From Pseudalkalibacillus salsuginis (lineage in GTDB: Bacteria; Bacillota; Bacilli; Bacillales; Fictibacillaceae): DNA of 64,000 nucleotides. The stretch lies in the NCBI RefSeq assembly GCF_021646685.1, contig NZ_JAKJHW010000001.1, positions 558,001-622,000 on the forward strand. Direction: 5' to 3'. This document shows, piece after piece, positions 38,901 through 50,275 of the stretch. Each line of letters opens with the position of its first letter. The first letter of the stretch is position 1. A program made the translations under genes and the position numbers. A model generated the notes under the pieces. It was given only the letters and a program-made list of their open reading frames with translations. It had not been told where the DNA came from and did not search any database.

Positions 38901-41258
38901 CTATTTCAATCCAACAATTGTTACACCGCTTCCGCCTTCACCTGCAGAACCTAACCGAGTCGTTTTCACATTCGGATGTTCCTTGAGCAAGGATTGGACC
39001 CCATTCCTGAGAGCCCCAGTCCCTTTCCCATGGATGATCGAAACCTGCGGATAACCTGCTAATAAGGATTCATCCAAAAATTTATCAACTGCTCGCAGTG
39101 CATTTTCATAACGTTCGCCTCGCAAGTCCAATTCCGGCTTGGTGACAGATGAACCTTCTACTTTTACGAATGGTTTAGGTTCACGTTTCTTTTTTGTTTT
39201 GATCGGCTCCAGCTCGTTCGCTTTAACTGTCATTTTCATGATTCCGATTTGGACTTGATATTCATCTGTTCCGACTTTTTCAACAATATGGCCTTTCTGA
39301 TTTACGCTCAACACTTTCACTTCTTGGCCTGGTTTAAGATTTTCCAGTGTTTTGTCCGTTTGCCTTACTTGCTTTTTCGTTTTCGGATCAAAATCCGGCA
39401 TCGCTTCGTCTAAACGTTTTTGTGCTTCGATCAATTTGTGTTCTTTCACATTCCCATATTCTTTCTGATAAGCTCGGAGCTCTTTTAAGATAGCATCGGC
39501 TTCTTTACGTGCTTTTTCCACCGATTGCTGAGCCTCTTGTTCAGCTTTCGCATAGAGCTTATCTTTGAACCGTTCGAACTCATGCAATTTATTCTCTAAA
39601 TCCTTTTTCAATGCCTCGGCTTCCTGATGGAACTCGATTGCTTCCGAACGTTCACGTTCCGCTTTTTTCTGAACATCTTCCAAGGATGCGATCATAACAT
39701 CGATTTTATTGTTGTCGGCACTAATATGACTACGGGCATTTTCAATGATCTTATCATTCAACCCGATCCGTTTCGAAATTTCAAAGGCATTACTCCGACC
39801 GGGAACTCCAATTAATAATCGATACGTAGGTCGTAGAGTTTCCACATCAAATTCAACACTCGCATTCATAACACCCGTACGGTTGTATGCATAAGCTTTC
39901 AATTCACTATAATGGGTCGTAGCGACAACTTTTGCCCCACGGTCATTTACATAATCCAAGATTGAGATGGCGAGGGCAGCACCCTCTGTAGGATCCGTTC
40001 CAGCTCCTAATTCATCGAAAAGCACAAGGGACTTGAAATCCACCCTGTCCAAAATATTAACAATGTTGGTCATATGGGAAGAGAACGTACTCAAGTTTTG
40101 TTCAATCGATTGTTCGTCCCCGATATCCGCATAGATCGCATCAAAGACTGTCACCTCAGATTCTTCTTCTGTCGGTATTTGCAAGCCGGATTGAGCCATC
40201 AATGAAAGAAGGCCGATCGTCTTAAGTGTAACCGTCTTCCCGCCAGTGTTCGGACCTGTGATGACAAGAGCGTTATACTCACCGCCTAGTTCAACATTGA
40301 TCGGTACAACTTCTTCAGCTGGAATCAGAGGATGCCGTGCACGTTTCAGACGGATAAACTCTTTGTTATTCAAAACCGGCTTCGTCGCTTTGATGGAGTG
40401 ACCATAACGAGCTTTTGCAAAAATGAAGTCAATCTCAGCAAGGACCGTAACATTATGGGTCAGGAAGCCGGATACTTCAGCAACCCTCTCGGTCAAATCT
40501 TTTAAAATCCGTTGGATTTCTTGATATTCTTTACTCTTTGCTTCTTTCAACTGGTTGTTGATCGTCACAACTGCCTGTGGTTCGATGAATAATGTAGCTC
40601 CTGAAGCGGATTGATCGTGGACCATCCCACCGAATGCGGAACGATACTCCTGTTTGACCGGGATCACATATCGATCATTTCGAATGGTAACGATTGCATC
40701 AGAAAGCATCTTTTGGGATTTTGAAGAACGGATGAGCGATTCCAATTTTTCACGAATTCGAGACTCATAGCTTCTCAACTGCTGCCGGATCGTCCTTAGG
40801 GCCGGGCTTGCAGTATCCATCACATGCCCTTGGTCATCGATGCAATCTTTGATTTTCGTTTCGACCTCCATCAAAGGATCGATCTGTTCAACAAGATCTT
40901 GCAGGATCGGTAGTTCGATTTCATCCTCCAGCATACTTTCTATGAATCTTTTGAACCTTCTGCCCCCATATATAGTCGTTGAAATATCAACTAATTCTTC
41001 TGGATTGAGAATGCCTCCGATTTCACTTCGTTTGACAGAAGCACGTATGTCACGTATCCCACCTAATGGCACATTCCCTTTCAACCGCAGAACCTGGACA
41101 CCCTCGTCCGTACTGCTTTGTTGATGGGCAACATCTTTAAAATTCGTCCACGGCACCAATGCGTTGATCTTTTCTTTTCCTAAGGATGAGGAGACATGCT
41201 CGAGTAATTGTTCTTTAACCTTCGTATATTCCAAAACTCTTAATATTCGTTCGTTCAC
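38901..41258 (-). CDS. mutSB: MutS2 (MutSB), Smr-domain DNA/ribosome-acting ATPase
   Basis: 785-residue MutS2, the same length as B. subtilis MutSB. The MutS core ATPase has Walker [19 protein letters not shown] near 330 and the [16 protein letters not shown] Walker B region; a coiled coil (about 515-640) leads to a C-terminal Smr nuclease-like domain ([11 protein letters not shown] and [14 protein letters not shown]). MutS2 proteins suppress recombination in some species and act in rescue of collided ribosomes in B. subtilis. It is not the mismatch-repair MutS. Confidence 0.96.
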   Translation of the reverse strand: MNERILRVLEYTKVKEQLLEHVSSSLGKEKINALVPWTNFKDVAHQQSSTDEGVQVLRLKGNVPLGGIRDIRASVKRSEIGGILNPEELVDISTTIYGGRRFKRFIESMLEDEIELPILQDLVEQIDPLMEVETKIKDCIDDQGHVMDTASPALRTIRQQLRSYESRIREKLESLIRSSKSQKMLSDAIVTIRNDRYVIPVKQEYRSAFGGMVHDQSASGATLFIEPQAVVTINNQLKEAKSKEYQEIQRILKDLTERVAEVSGFLTHNVTVLAEIDFIFAKARYGHSIKATKPVLNNKEFIRLKRARHPLIPAEEVVPINVELGGEYNALVITGPNTGGKTVTLKTIGLLSLMAQSGLQIPTEEESEVTVFDAIYADIGDEQSIEQNLSTFSSHMTNIVNILDRVDFKSLVLFDELGAGTDPTEGAALAISILDYVNDRGAKVVATTHYSELKAYAYNRTGVMNASVEFDVETLRPTYRLLIGVPGRSNAFEISKRIGLNDKIIENARSHISADNNKIDVMIASLEDVQKKAERERSEAIEFHQEAEALKKDLENKLHEFERFKDKLYAKAEQEAQQSVEKARKEADAILKELRAYQKEYGNVKEHKLIEAQKRLDEAMPDFDPKTKKQVRQTDKTLENLKPGQEVKVLSVNQKGHIVEKVGTDEYQVQIGIMKMTVKANELEPIKTKKKREPKPFVKVEGSSVTKPELDLRGERYENALRAVDKFLDESLLAGYPQVSIIHGKGTGALRNGVQSLLKEHPNVKTTRLGSAGEGGSGVTIVGLK

Positions 41259-41284
41259 TTGAAAGCCTCCTGTTAACAGTTCAC

Positions 41285-42997
41285 TTACTTATGCCGGTCT
41301 AAGAAAGTACGGAACTCTTCCAAACTATAAGCGTTTAAAACGTTTTCTTTTCTTAATAACGCTTGTTGACCGACACATACACCGATGCCCATATGTTCAA
41401 GGGTCTCCTTGACATGGGCATCTGTATTGATGGACAGCTTAACACCCCGTTCCTGGGCTTTTTCCAACCATTCCGGTGCCAAATCCAGCCGGTTTGGGTT
41501 CGCATTCAATTCTAATGCTGTGTCCGTTTCTGCTGCCATTTCTATCAATCGATCAAAATCCACTGGATAACCTTTACGGCGTCCGATGATTCTTCCAGAA
41601 GGATGAGCAATCAGGTCGACATGAGGATTACGGAATGCCATTTCCAAACGTTTCATGATCATCCCTTCACTTTGTGAAAAAGAGGAATGGATCGATGCAA
41701 TCACAAAGTCAAGCTCTGCTAAAAAAGCATCATCATAATCCAAGGAACCATCAGGTAAGATATCCATCTCGATACCGGAAAAAATAGTGAAGTCATCCCA
41801 TTTTTCATTAACCCGTCTGATTTCTGCCTGTTGTTCCTTGGCCCTCTCTGGTGTCAAACCATTCGCAACACGTAAAAATTGTGAATGGTCGGTGATAACG
41901 ATATGGCTATATCCTCTATTTCGTGCAGCCTCTGCCATCTCTTCAATCGAATTCGCACCATCACTCCATGTCGTATGCATGTGGAGATCGCTTTTTATAT
42001 CGTCACGCTTCAGGTAGTCGACTTTGTTTTTAAAAAGTTCAAGCTCATTTCTCCCTTGCCTAACTTGAGGAGGAATGAACTCCAATCCAAAATGGGCAAA
42101 AAACGCTTCCTCGGTCTCAAAAGTCTTGATTTTTCCAGACTCTGTGTCTTCCACGCCATATTCACTCAATTTTTCAGCGCGCTTCTTAGCGAGCTGGCGC
42201 ATTTTGATGTTGTGATCTTTGGAGCCTGTAAAATAATGCAGAGCACTGGCAAATTCCTCAGGCTTTATAAGACGGAAGTCGACGGCTATGTCATAATCAT
42301 ACGTGATGACCACAGACACTTTCGTCGATCCTGATGCAATGACCTCCGTAACATTTTCAAGCTTCTCAAGCTCGGGAGCGATTTTTTCCGGGGTATTCGT
42401 ACCAATGAGGAAATCGATATCTTTAATCGTTTCACTGAAACGCCGTATACTCCCTGCACGTGAATAACGTTCGATCCCTTCAAGCATTGAGAGTTGTTCT
42501 TCAATTCTTTCAGCGATCGGCAGCATCACCGCAATCGGGAGACGTTCAGGTCGTTTTCCGAAGTCTTCAATAGCTACAAGGATCTTCTCCTCAGTCTTCT
42601 TCCCGAACCCCTGCATTTCCTGTACTCGATTTTGTTCACATACTTTTTTCAATGATTGGATATCTGTGACTCCAAGTTCATGATAAAGCTTGGCGATCTT
42701 CTTGCCTCCTAACCCTGGCAAATGGACCAAGCTAAGTAAGCCTGCAGGCAGTTCTTCTTTCAATTCTTCCAAAAGGGAAGACTCACCTGTTTCCAAAATC
42801 TCCTCAATTACCGATAATGTCCCTTTCCCAATGCCTTTGATTTTCGAAAGGTCGTCCATTTCAGAAATCGTTCTTGAATCACTTTCCAACGCCTGTGCAG
42901 CTCTCCGATATGCTGATATTTTAAAACTATTTTCACCTTTTATTTCCATATAAAGAGCAATCTGCTCGAGTATCCTGACAATTTGCTTTTTATTCAT
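41285..42997 (-). CDS. polX: Family X DNA polymerase with PHP domain
   Basis: 570-residue repair polymerase, equal in length to B. subtilis PolX. The N-terminal half (to about 315) has helix-hairpin-helix segments ([28 protein letters not shown]) and the nucleotidyl-transferase core; the C-terminal PHP domain from about 335 ([30 protein letters not shown]) supplies Mn-dependent 3'-5' exonuclease and AP endonuclease activity. It fills short gaps in base-excision repair. Confidence 0.95.
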   Translation of the reverse strand: MNKKQIVRILEQIALYMEIKGENSFKISAYRRAAQALESDSRTISEMDDLSKIKGIGKGTLSVIEEILETGESSLLEELKEELPAGLLSLVHLPGLGGKKIAKLYHELGVTDIQSLKKVCEQNRVQEMQGFGKKTEEKILVAIEDFGKRPERLPIAVMLPIAERIEEQLSMLEGIERYSRAGSIRRFSETIKDIDFLIGTNTPEKIAPELEKLENVTEVIASGSTKVSVVITYDYDIAVDFRLIKPEEFASALHYFTGSKDHNIKMRQLAKKRAEKLSEYGVEDTESGKIKTFETEEAFFAHFGLEFIPPQVRQGRNELELFKNKVDYLKRDDIKSDLHMHTTWSDGANSIEEMAEAARNRGYSHIVITDHSQFLRVANGLTPERAKEQQAEIRRVNEKWDDFTIFSGIEMDILPDGSLDYDDAFLAELDFVIASIHSSFSQSEGMIMKRLEMAFRNPHVDLIAHPSGRIIGRRKGYPVDFDRLIEMAAETDTALELNANPNRLDLAPEWLEKAQERGVKLSINTDAHVKETLEHMGIGVCVGQQALLRKENVLNAYSLEEFRTFLDRHK

Positions 42998-43087
42998 CAG
43001 ATGACCCCTCCCTTTGCCGGTATGTCAAAAAAGGCCGGAATGTAGAAAAGGGCGTGACTTCAAAAGCGTCAGCCCCCGGACTCTCAA

Positions 43088-43636
43088 TTAGATCTTCGTA
43101 TTGATTTCAGCAATCCACATACTTTTTATTTTTTCAGAAAAAACCGGCGTATGTTCTACCATTGCTTTAGCTACAACAGAATCAGCAATGGCTGTTTGTA
43201 TTGATGCAAGCGGAACAAGCGCAGCAATATATAAGAAAAGGAAGATGACCAAATATACCTCTACAAATCCAAGGATTCCTCCCAACCAGCCATTGATCGT
43301 CCTCAATATAGGAAGATCCGCCAGGAAGTCTAACATCGAACCTAATATTTGCAGAATTATTTTTGTTGCAAAGAATAACATTGCAAATGCAATGGCACGA
43401 TAATACGCATCTTCTAAAAACCCAGCATTCACAAACATGGCTAGGCTGCTTTCCTCTGAGACTGTAGGATAAGGTATCCAAAGCCTCAATTTAGGAGCCA
43501 ATTCATCGAAATAAAGGTAAGCAATGATGAATGCAGCGATGAACCCAGTCAAGTGAACAAGCTGCAGGATCAATCCCCTTCTTAACCCGATCAGAAAGCC
43601 GACCACCAGTACCCCTATTAAAATCAAATCAATCAT
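43088..43636 (-). CDS. yshB: CvpA-family membrane protein YshB
   Basis: 182-residue protein with four predicted helices of the CvpA (colicin V production) family; the N-terminus MIDLILIGVLVVGFLIGLRRG is characteristic. Function in Bacillus unknown. It starts 3 bases after the zapA stop. Confidence 0.88.
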   Translation of the reverse strand: MIDLILIGVLVVGFLIGLRRGLILQLVHLTGFIAAFIIAYLYFDELAPKLRLWIPYPTVSEESSLAMFVNAGFLEDAYYRAIAFAMLFFATKIILQILGSMLDFLADLPILRTINGWLGGILGFVEVYLVIFLFLYIAALVPLASIQTAIADSVVAKAMVEHTPVFSEKIKSMWIAEINTKI

Positions 43637-43639
43637 ATA

Positions 43640-43885
43640 TTATTCCTCTTTCTGTTTCTCTAAATGTCTGACACGTTCCTGTAATTTCAAATAATCACTC
43701 GTAATATTGACCGATGTAAGGACAGCTAATTGTTTAGCATCAAGGTTATTGCTTTGATGTCGAATCTCTCTCATTTTTTTATCGACTATTGATGCCACTC
43801 TATTGACATGCCCTGGGTCCTCTTCACCTACAATAGTATATTGCTGACCATAAATATGGACAATTGTTCGATTACCGTTAGACAC
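43640..43885 (-). CDS. zapA: Cell division protein ZapA
   Basis: 81-residue FtsZ-binding protein that promotes Z-ring assembly. An N-terminal beta domain (TIVHIYGQQYTIVG) is followed by a coiled coil (LKLQERVRHLEKQKEE). The GTG at 43885 is chosen because AGGAGG lies 7 bases upstream; a TTG two codons earlier is too close to that site. It heads the operon running to yshE and diverges from rnhC. Confidence 0.92.
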   Translation of the reverse strand: MSNGNRTIVHIYGQQYTIVGEEDPGHVNRVASIVDKKMREIRHQSNNLDAKQLAVLTSVNITSDYLKLQERVRHLEKQKEE

Positions 43886-44134
43886 CCACAAGCCTCCTAA
43901 CTCGAAAATAACTAATCATAATATTAACACGAACTACCGAGAATGGGAATAATGAGACTCCAAGGTTTTACATATTATTACAAAACGATAACCCTTCCAT
44001 TTTATTTTACTGAATATGTGAATATGATTTCAACCTATTTTCTATTCGCGTGCTTCGCCTGCCTCCGTTATAATGGTGTTGGGGCTATCAAGTTTAAAGT
44101 CATTAATTTCATAGGAACGAAGGTGACAGATGAA

Positions 44135-45085
44135 ATGTCTCATGCTGTACTAAAATTGGATCAAGCTCAAATCGATAAAATTAAAAATGAATATCAACCA
44201 TACATACAATCGAACGTTCCCCAGGGCGGCTTATTCGTTGCAAAAGTGGAAGGCTGTACAATCACCGCTTACAAATCAGGAAAAATCCTTTTCCAGGGAC
44301 CGGCTGCAGAACAGGAATCCTCTCGTTGGGGTGAAGGAGAAACGAACTCAAACGCCCAAGGAAAATCAAAAGCTCGAAAAAAACACGCCTATCTTCCACC
44401 AGAAAATGTCGGCTCAATGTCTTTGATCGGTTCAGACGAGGTAGGAACAGGAGATTTCTTTGGACCGATCACTGTCGTAGCTGCTTACGTATCAAAAGAA
44501 CAGCTTCCGCTTGTAAAAGAACTGGGTGTCAAGGATTCTAAGCTTTTAAAGGATCCGCAAATCATTGAGATTGCAAAAGACCTGATCCAAAGCATCCCCT
44601 ATAGTCTATTGGTGCTCGGTAATCCCAAGTACAATGATCTTCAGAGTAAAGGAATGTCACAAGGAAAAATGAAGGCGATGCTCCATCATAAGGCGATCGG
44701 CAACGTACTCTCAAAAGTATCAGTTTCTGCTGCTGTGGAAGGTATTTTGATCGATCAATTTTGTGAACCGACCATTTATTTCAAGCATACGAATTCACAG
44801 CCTGGCAAAAATCCGCCCTACTTTTTCGAAACGAAAGCGGAAACGCTCCACCATTCTGTCGCAGCAGCTTCCATCATCGCTCGCTATGCTTTCTTAAAAA
44901 AAATGGATGAACTTTCTGATTCTCTCGGACTTCCACTGCCGAAAGGAGCTGGATCACTCGTTGACGAAGCTGCTGCAAGGATCATTTTCAATCATGGGCT
45001 CGAAGGATTGAAAAAAGTGAGCAAAGCCCACTTTGCCAACACCCAAAAGGCGATCAAACTTGCGCAACAGAAGCGGAAAGGCTGA
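44135..45085 (+). CDS. rnhC: Ribonuclease HIII
   Basis: 316-residue RNase HIII that cuts RNA in RNA-DNA hybrids. An N-terminal substrate-binding TBP-like domain (MSHAVLKLDQAQIDKI) precedes the catalytic domain with GSDEVGTGDFFGP (Asp and Glu of the active site), later VKDSK and an ASIIARY segment. The reading frame is open 64 codons further upstream, but ATG 44135 with AAGGTGA matches the family start and length. Divergent from zapA, as in B. subtilis. Confidence 0.95.
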   Translation: MSHAVLKLDQAQIDKIKNEYQPYIQSNVPQGGLFVAKVEGCTITAYKSGKILFQGPAAEQESSRWGEGETNSNAQGKSKARKKHAYLPPENVGSMSLIGSDEVGTGDFFGPITVVAAYVSKEQLPLVKELGVKDSKLLKDPQIIEIAKDLIQSIPYSLLVLGNPKYNDLQSKGMSQGKMKAMLHHKAIGNVLSKVSVSAAVEGILIDQFCEPTIYFKHTNSQPGKNPPYFFETKAETLHHSVAAASIIARYAFLKKMDELSDSLGLPLPKGAGSLVDEAAARIIFNHGLEGLKKVSKAHFANTQKAIKLAQQKRKG

Positions 45086-45138
45086 ACTAAGAGCCTAGAA
45101 TCCGTTTTACAGATTCCACTCCCTTTCCTGAGGCTAAA

Positions 45139-45241
45139 GATAAGCGGAAACGACCTGATTAGTCACGTAGGTCACTGGAAAACAGCCGAGGAGGCTCGAA
45201 CCAAACAAAGACTTGGTTTTGCGTGGGCTTACACATAAAAT
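45139..45241 (+). repeat. Structured intergenic repeat, copy R6 (3'-truncated)
   Basis: Carries the 5' half of the long form (CGACC, AGTCACG, GGTCACTGG, GAGGAGGCTCGAACC and the start of the module) but loses similarity near 45241, so the right-hand arms are missing. It sits just downstream of rnhC in a convergent gap. Confidence 0.8.
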
Positions 45242-45267
45242 GTTTTTCAAGAGTGAATTTGTCCTAT

Positions 45268-45306
45268 AAAACAGGGTAGGCCCCAACTTGGTGCCTACCC
45301 TGTTTC
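45268..45306. terminator. Bidirectional terminator between rnhC and pheT
   Basis: Stem AAACAGGGTAGGC with GCCTACCCTGTTT, with A/T on both flanks, so it can serve both convergent genes. Confidence 0.88.
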
Positions 45307-45309
45307 CTA

Positions 45310-47742
45310 TCAACCTCTCATGGTTGCGTTAAACTTTTCCTTCACGTAGCCGAGCACTTTGCTGTGGACTTTTTCCACATCGTCGTCTGTCAGTGTTTTT
45401 TCTGGATTGTAATAGGTGAGAGAGTATGCGACTGACTTCTTCCCTTCATCCATATGTTCTCCCTCATACAAATCGAAGATCGATACTTCTTTCAACAATT
45501 CGCCGCCTGCAGCTTTAATACCAGATTGTACCTCTCCAGCACTTACATCCTGTTCAAGGATCAACGCAATATCACGTGAAATTGATGGATATCGTGGTAA
45601 AGCAGAGTACACCACTGGTTCCACATCTATATCGAAGACGATATCGAGGTCAAGTTCGAACAGGTATGTTTCCTTGATGTCCCATTCTTTTTGATCTGCA
45701 GGGTGCAGTTGTCCGATAACTCCGATTTGTTTCCCATCAAGCAACACGATAGCCGTTCGGCCAGGATGGAACCCTTCACGTTTCACTTGTTGAAACTCGA
45801 TTCGTTCACTGACTCCAAGCTTTTTGAACAAACCATCCAGCACTCCTTTTACGACATAAAAATCTACAGGTTTCTTCTCCTGCTGCCATGGGTGGAAGTG
45901 CCATAATCCTGAAAAAGCAGCGGCTAGTTTTTGATGCTCATTCGGGAGCTTTTCCAGGTTCCTTTCATCCGTCAAATAAGTAGAACCGATTTCGTATACA
46001 GCCACATCGTTCAACTGGCGATTTTGGTTGTACTGGACCACTTCAAGTAGTTGAGGTAATATCGTACGGCGCAAGACTGCTCGTTCCTCACTCATTGGCA
46101 TCGAGACAGAAATGAAAGCTGGTTCTTCCTCTGTAGCCAGGCCATGATAGGCGTTCGCTTTCTTTTTTGTCGTCAGTGAGTATGTGAGTGCCTGATAAAG
46201 GCCTACGCTTTCCAAATAGCGGCGTACTTTACGTCTTTTCATTTGGGATGGGGTCAAGCCTCCCGTTGTAGTGGCACCTTCTGGTAGTGTTGCAGGAATT
46301 TTATCATAGCCATAAATACGCCCGATCTCCTCAATCAAATCCTCTTCCAGTGTGATGTCCGGGCGTCTGGCCGGAACCTCAACCGTAATTTCATCATTCT
46401 CATGTTCATACGAAAACCTGAGTCGTTCCAATATTTCGTGAATCTCTTTCGTTTCGATATTTGTCCCTAATACTTTATTGGCCCGCTCACCGCGCACAAT
46501 GACCTTTTCTGGGTCCACGAACCTTGGTCCTGCTTCTACAATCCCTTCTAGAACCTCGCCTCCCGCTATTTCAGCCATCAATTCAGCAGCACGATTGGCC
46601 GCCTCATAAACACGGTTGCGGTCGATCCCTTTTTCGAATCGTGTAGATGATTCACTTCGAAGCCCCAAGTCTTTCGAAGCTTGACGGACAATAGATGGGT
46701 TGAAGTAAGCAGCTTCAAGTAAAATCGTCGTCGTCTCATCTGAAACTTCTGAATATGCGCCTCCCATTACACCAGCTACAGCTACGGGTTTCATCCCGTT
46801 AGTGATGACGAGATGATGTGCTTCAAGCTTTCGCATTTCATCATCTAATGTCCTGATTTCTTCTCCAGCTTCCGCACGTCTTATGAGTACTTCTTTGGAT
46901 CCGAATCGGTCATAGTCGAAAGCATGAAGAGGTTGACCGTATTCAAGCAGTACATAGTTTGTGATATCCACCACGTTGTTGATCGGACGTATCCCTGCTG
47001 AAATCAAACGACTTTGCATCCATTCAGGAGACGGTCCCACTTTAATATTACGGATCACTTTCGCACCATAATACGGATTATCCCCAAAGTCGTCCACCTT
47101 GACCGAGATACAATCAGATGCAGATTCATTGTTTTCATTCAATGACGGCTTTGGTAACGTCAATTTTCGTTCAAATACAGCGGCTGTTTCATAAGCCACT
47201 CCGATCATATTCAAGCAATCAGCACGATTCGGAGTAAGACCCAATTCTAAAATATGATCGTCGAGGTTGAGGTAGGAAAGTGCGTTCTTCCCGACTTCTG
47301 CATCTTCCTTCATGACATATATGCCATCCGCAAATTCCTTCGGTACCATTTTCACATCTACTCCCAGTTCTTCTAAGGAACAGATCATCCCGTTCGAAAC
47401 TTCCCCACGGAGTTTCGCTTTTTTGATTTTGAAGTTACCTGGAAGAACCGCTCCGACTGTGGCAACCGGGACTTTTTGGCCCGTACCGACGTTTGGGGCT
47501 CCGCAGATGATTTGAACTGGCTCTCCTTCTCCGATTTTCACCTGACACACATTCAATTTATCAGCATTCGGATGTTGTTCGCACTTTTCCACATGGCCGA
47601 CAACAACACCGGAAATACCCTGACTCAAAGATTCGACTCCTTCAACCTCGATGCCGCTTTTCGTGATCCGGTCAGCAAGCTCATCTGGTTGAATACCATC
47701 GAGATCAACATATTCTTTCAACCAATTATAGGATACTAACAT
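45310..47742 (-). CDS. pheT: Phenylalanyl-tRNA synthetase beta subunit
   Basis: 810-residue beta subunit of the alpha2-beta2 enzyme. Domains: an EMAP-like tRNA-binding domain (about 40-150, VVGHVEKCEQHPNADKL), B3/B4 editing domain, B5 domain, catalytic-like core, and a C-terminal anticodon-binding FDX-ACB domain. It edits Tyr-tRNA(Phe) and binds tRNA. Located 44 bases after pheS, under the same T-box. Confidence 0.97.
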   Translation of the reverse strand: MLVSYNWLKEYVDLDGIQPDELADRITKSGIEVEGVESLSQGISGVVVGHVEKCEQHPNADKLNVCQVKIGEGEPVQIICGAPNVGTGQKVPVATVGAVLPGNFKIKKAKLRGEVSNGMICSLEELGVDVKMVPKEFADGIYVMKEDAEVGKNALSYLNLDDHILELGLTPNRADCLNMIGVAYETAAVFERKLTLPKPSLNENNESASDCISVKVDDFGDNPYYGAKVIRNIKVGPSPEWMQSRLISAGIRPINNVVDITNYVLLEYGQPLHAFDYDRFGSKEVLIRRAEAGEEIRTLDDEMRKLEAHHLVITNGMKPVAVAGVMGGAYSEVSDETTTILLEAAYFNPSIVRQASKDLGLRSESSTRFEKGIDRNRVYEAANRAAELMAEIAGGEVLEGIVEAGPRFVDPEKVIVRGERANKVLGTNIETKEIHEILERLRFSYEHENDEITVEVPARRPDITLEEDLIEEIGRIYGYDKIPATLPEGATTTGGLTPSQMKRRKVRRYLESVGLYQALTYSLTTKKKANAYHGLATEEEPAFISVSMPMSEERAVLRRTILPQLLEVVQYNQNRQLNDVAVYEIGSTYLTDERNLEKLPNEHQKLAAAFSGLWHFHPWQQEKKPVDFYVVKGVLDGLFKKLGVSERIEFQQVKREGFHPGRTAIVLLDGKQIGVIGQLHPADQKEWDIKETYLFELDLDIVFDIDVEPVVYSALPRYPSISRDIALILEQDVSAGEVQSGIKAAGGELLKEVSIFDLYEGEHMDEGKKSVAYSLTYYNPEKTLTDDDVEKVHSKVLGYVKEKFNATMRG

Positions 47743-47786
47743 GATTTACACTCCCCATATAGATTTGTTCCATCATCATTTCGAAT

Positions 47787-48821
47787 TTATGCCCGTTTGA
47801 ACTGTTCCAAGAACCTAAGATCATTCGTATAGAAATGACGGATGTCATCAATTCCGAACTTCAACATGGCGATTCTTTCAGGACCCATACCAAACGCGAA
47901 GCCCGTATACTCTTTAGAATCGAACCCAGCCATTTCAAGTACATTCGGGTGAACCATCCCAGCTCCTAAAATTTCAATCCAACCGGTCCTTTTACAGATT
48001 GAACATCCTGCTCCGTTGCATTTGAAACAAGACACATCGACTTCAACAGATGGCTCAGTGAATGGGAAGAAGCTTGGCCGGAGTCGGATTTCACGTTCTT
48101 CTCCAAACAGCTTTTGTGCAAACAACGTCAATGTTCCTTTCAAATCACTCATTCGGATATTTTTATCGACGAGAAGTCCTTCAATTTGCATGAACTGATG
48201 AGAGTGTGTCGCATCATCTGTATCTCGGCGATAGACTTTACCAGGACTGATGATTTTGACAGGACCCTTCCCTTCATGTTTTTCCATCGTGCGGGCTTGT
48301 ACCGGTGATGTCTGTGTACGTAAGAGAAGGTCTTCCGTGATGAAAAAAGAATCCTGCATATCTCGTGCAGGGTGGTTCTTCGGTAGATTCAACGCCTCAA
48401 AATTATAGTAGTCCGTTTCAACTTCCGGACCTTCAGCAATTGAAAAACCCATGCCGATAAAAAGATCTTCAATTTCTTCAATTACTGCTGTAAGCGGATG
48501 TGCGTTCCCTTGACGGATTGGACGTCCAGGCAAAGTTACATCGATCGTTTCATTACTTAATTGGCGATCAAGTTCTTCCCTCTCAAGCTTCTCCTGTTTG
48601 GAATCCACTTTTGTCGTGATGACTTCTCTTACTTCATTTGCTAATTGGCCCATCTTCGGTCTTTCTTCAGCTGGCAGCTTGCCCATACCTCGTAAAACTT
48701 CTGTGATTGGGCCTTTCTTGCCTAAATATTCAACCCGGATATCCTGCAATTCCTTTAATGAAGAGGCATGTTCAATTTTTTCAACAGCTTCCTCTTGCAG
48801 GGTCATCAAACGCTCTTGCAT
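47787..48821 (-). CDS. pheS: Phenylalanyl-tRNA synthetase alpha subunit
   Basis: 344-residue catalytic subunit, class II aminoacyl-tRNA synthetase. An N-terminal coiled coil binds tRNA; motif 2 ([18 protein letters not shown], including the Phe-specific HSHQF) and motif 3 ([14 protein letters not shown]) are present. ATG 48821 follows GGAGGAAC. Expression is set by the T-box leader upstream. Confidence 0.97.
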   Translation of the reverse strand: MQERLMTLQEEAVEKIEHASSLKELQDIRVEYLGKKGPITEVLRGMGKLPAEERPKMGQLANEVREVITTKVDSKQEKLEREELDRQLSNETIDVTLPGRPIRQGNAHPLTAVIEEIEDLFIGMGFSIAEGPEVETDYYNFEALNLPKNHPARDMQDSFFITEDLLLRTQTSPVQARTMEKHEGKGPVKIISPGKVYRRDTDDATHSHQFMQIEGLLVDKNIRMSDLKGTLTLFAQKLFGEEREIRLRPSFFPFTEPSVEVDVSCFKCNGAGCSICKRTGWIEILGAGMVHPNVLEMAGFDSKEYTGFAFGMGPERIAMLKFGIDDIRHFYTNDLRFLEQFKRA

Positions 48822-49063
48822 AACTTGTTCCTCCTTTATCTTCGTAAACTTGACCTATAAAAGGTTCATAAATTTCCTGGATAAGCCTTTCATTTTAATC
48901 TTGTGTCATAACCTTCGAATACTTATGAGCAAGTATGCTTCTCTGTGCCCTATCCAAGTGTGGCGGTGCAATAGGACTCTGAGGAAAGGCAAGGGTGTCA
49001 GCCTCCCATGTAAAACCTTGCTGATACGAAAGAGCCATGATAGGGAGTAAAAATGCCATAAAA

Positions 49064-49320
49064 AAACCTTCATCCCAGAAAGGGACGAAGGTATCGCGTT
49101 ACCACCCTAATTAACAGCATTAAATCAAGAAGCTGTTCACTCCATTATGTAACGGTTTCCCGGCACAATCTTAGCTCATCGGAAATCCGATCAGTGTTCG
49201 AAAGGCAACTCCGGAATGAATTCCACCATCTCTACCATAAGCACGCTTCCAGTCTATGGCGTCCTCTCCCTGAATGGCGACCTATGATGTACTAGTTTCC
49301 ATCATCGTCATTTTCAACTA
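49064..49320 (-). promoter_or_regulatory. T-box leader of pheST
   Basis: The T-box core GGGTGGTAACGCG lies at 49095-49107, followed by the terminator ACCTTCGTCCC/GGGATGAAGGT with a T-run (49058-49092). The upstream part forms Stem I; a TTC triplet at 49218-49220 in GGTGGAATTCATTCC is the candidate phenylalanine specifier. Uncharged tRNA-Phe would stabilise the antiterminator and permit pheST transcription. Confidence 0.9.
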
Positions 49321-49338
49321 TTTTGTTAACTATACTGT

Positions 49339-49367
49339 ATTATAAGGAATCAATAACGTTCCTGCAA
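49339..49367 (-). promoter_or_regulatory. Probable promoter of pheST
   Basis: TATAAT (49339-49344) with a 17-base spacer to a weak TTGCAG (49362-49367) on the minus strand, just upstream of the T-box leader. Confidence 0.6.
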
Positions 49368-49378
49368 CTATTATCGTC

Positions 49379-50140
49379 TTATTTACCCTCTTTTAGACCA
49401 TATAACAGAATCCCCGCAGCCACAGCCACATTTAGTGATTCTGCCTGCCCATAAATCGGTACGAAAAGATTCTGATCCGAGGATGCCAGAAGGTCTTCAT
49501 GCACACCGTTCGCTTCATTCCCTAAAATCAGGGCATAACCGCTTATTCTGTCGGATAAAGTGTAAGGGATGCCGCCCTTGAGAGAGGTCCCGAATACCTG
49601 GATTCCTTTCTCTTTCATTCGCGGAATCCACTCTAGTAAATTTCCTTTTACAATAGGCAAGTGAAATAAAGATCCTTGTGTCGATCTCAGAACCTTACTG
49701 TTGTATAGATCCACCGTTCCGTTTCCGAGAATCACCCCGTCAGCACCTGCACTATCTGCAGTCCGGATAATCGCCCCTAAATTACCTGGGTCCTGAATCC
49801 CGTCAAGTAGAAGGTAGCTCCCATCAGAACTGAGTTCCATTTCCTTGGATCCCGCTTGGACAATCGCTACCACACCCTGTGGAGTCTCAGTATCTGCCAG
49901 TTCCTCGATCACAGAAGATGTTGCAACCCAGGTCGTCATATTCCCTGTATGCCAATCAGATGGGATACGGAATGATTTATCGATGATCAGATCAGTTACT
50001 TCAGCTTTATGCTTTAAAGCCTCCTCAATCAAATGAGGTCCTTCGATAATGAAAGCACCGGCTTTGTCCCGGCCCTTTTTTCTTTTTAATTTATTCCATT
50101 CCTTTACCCTGCTGTTTTTAGGTGATGTAATTCGATTCAT
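49379..50140 (-). CDS. ysgA: TrmH/SpoU-family RNA 2'-O-methyltransferase YsgA
   Basis: 253-residue SAM-dependent methyltransferase with the SPOUT trefoil-knot fold. Motif 1 (LLLDGIQDPGNLGAIIRTADSAG, residues about 112-134), motif 2 (YALILGNEANGV) and motif 3 (VPIYGQAESLNVAVAAGILLY) are all clear. The probable substrate is 23S rRNA; exact site unknown. ATG 50140 has AAGGA 9 bases upstream; the ATG three codons earlier abuts that site. Confidence 0.92.
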   Translation of the reverse strand: MNRITSPKNSRVKEWNKLKRKKGRDKAGAFIIEGPHLIEEALKHKAEVTDLIIDKSFRIPSDWHTGNMTTWVATSSVIEELADTETPQGVVAIVQAGSKEMELSSDGSYLLLDGIQDPGNLGAIIRTADSAGADGVILGNGTVDLYNSKVLRSTQGSLFHLPIVKGNLLEWIPRMKEKGIQVFGTSLKGGIPYTLSDRISGYALILGNEANGVHEDLLASSDQNLFVPIYGQAESLNVAVAAGILLYGLKEGK

Positions 50141-50275
50141 CTTTTTCATTCCTTACCAAAATAATAATGCTATTATACGTGATAATCATACATAATCCAA
50201 TACAACTGGATAAAAACTATCAACATACAAATGCTATGTACATCACTCCTAAACGAAAATATGAGGTGAAAAAGT

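Noticed and set aside
43943-44134. 64-codon N-terminal extension of rnhC
   Set aside because: RNase HIII starts at the conserved MSHAVLKL with a ribosome site at 44135; the extension contains promoter-region sequence.
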